From an uncultured Erysipelotrichaceae bacterium (GTDB lineage Bacteria > Bacillota_I > Bacilli_A > Erysipelotrichales > Erysipelotrichaceae), in NCBI GenBank assembly GCA_902786245.1, contig CADABS010000033.1:1-33594 (forward strand): 33,594 bases of DNA, written 5' to 3'. The notes below the pieces were generated by a model. The model was not told the origin of the DNA. It saw nothing but the letters and a program-made list of their open reading frames with translations, and did no database searches. Position numbers and translations under genes: made by a program. Positions 33,403-33,594 of this stretch are shown piece by piece (position 1 is the first letter of the stretch; each line of letters opens with the position of its first letter).

Positions 33403-33543
33403 ATGGCACTGTTTGATTTTCTGAAGAAGAAAAAAAACAAAACCGAAGAAACAGATCCATGGGAACAGGCGTACAAAGCCAAACCCATGGCATATGAAAA
33501 AAAGCCGTTTTTGCACATGAGTGCTAACCTGAATATAATGTAG
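33403..33543 (+). CDS. Short ORF, possibly a truncated gene start
   Basis: A 46-codon ORF with AGGA 9 nt upstream, 32 nt after the channel stop. It begins MALFDFLKKKK, a common lead-in of small cytoplasmic or membrane-associated proteins, and then loses any clear pattern (WEQAYKAKPMAYEKKPFLHMSANLNIM). A strong promoter for whatever follows lies inside its last ten codons. This suggests that the 3' end is eroded or that the ORF is a real small protein of unknown function. Confidence 0.45.
   Translation: MALFDFLKKKKNKTEETDPWEQAYKAKPMAYEKKPFLHMSANLNIM
33511..33539 (+). promoter_or_regulatory. Strong sigma-A promoter with half-CIRCE-like site
   Basis: TTGCAC (33511-33516), 17 bp, TATAAT (33534-33539). 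Within the spacer GAGTGCTAA (33519-33527) equals the right half of the HrcA operator CIRCE, while the left half at the proper distance is poor. An imperfect palindrome, TTTGCAC-ATGA-GTGCTAA, is the other reading. A GGTTC/GAACC hairpin (33546-33559) would sit at the 5' end of the RNA. The target gene is beyond the window. Confidence 0.6.
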
Positions 33544-33594
33544 ATGGTTCAAGCGAACCTAGAAAGATTATTCAGGCAGGCAACTAAGATCTTG

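Noticed and set aside
33546-33559. GGTTCAAGCGAACC resembling a tRNA T-arm
   Set aside because: The loop is only 4 nt and no acceptor, D or anticodon stem lies nearby, so it is a simple hairpin at the expected transcript start.

Overview
The window looks like a chromosomal stretch from a low-to-mid GC Gram-positive anaerobe (Bacillota). Lipobox lipoproteins, clear AGGAGG-type ribosome binding sites, sigma-A-like promoters and short T-tailed terminators support this. A gut Erysipelotrichia or Clostridia relative is my guess from protein flavour only. I see no rRNA, tRNA or CRISPR array and no intact transposase.

Left part (1-9.9 kb): a TPR/beta-repeat lipoprotein; a tightly coupled minus-strand operon of ABC ATPase, FtsX-type permease and a coiled-coil Pip/YhgE-like lipoprotein; a divergent FRG-domain gene sharing an operator-rich intergenic region; and a two-gene operon for a secreted or anchored Pro/Glu-rich protein plus a multi-pass membrane protein, neither of which I recognise.

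Middle part (9.9-22.5 kb): an old-yellow-enzyme/2,4-dienoyl-CoA-reductase-type flavoprotein facing its likely TetR regulator across a palindrome; a relic of a DUF4143-type ATPase next to an 18-bp direct repeat; an unusual XRE-HisKA-receiver fusion; an iron-sulfur flavin reductase; a DUF3592 membrane protein beside an orphan IS200/IS605-type right end; an EAL phosphodiesterase gene broken by one in-frame stop; xylose isomerase and xylulokinase facing an AraC regulator and an esterase; and a thyA-folA pair.

Right part (22.5-33.6 kb): a short ORF that may be frameshifted in a poly-A tract, a Sel1-repeat protein, a stand-alone RadC/JAB-like protein, an ACT-domain protein, and a three-gene cassette (TerB_N/TerB_C protein, DUF2791/BrxD-type ATPase, DEAD/DEAH helicase). 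That cassette has the architecture of the Shango anti-phage system, here with an extra MmcQ/YjbR-like domain at the N terminus of the first protein. A very acidic small protein lies convergent to it. A CASTOR/POLLUX-type ion channel, a 46-codon ORF and a strong promoter with a half-CIRCE-like site end the window.

The most interesting items are the Shango-type locus with its extra domain, the XRE-HisKA-REC fusion without a kinase ATPase domain, the nonsense-interrupted EAL gene, and the IS200/IS605 end without its transposase.
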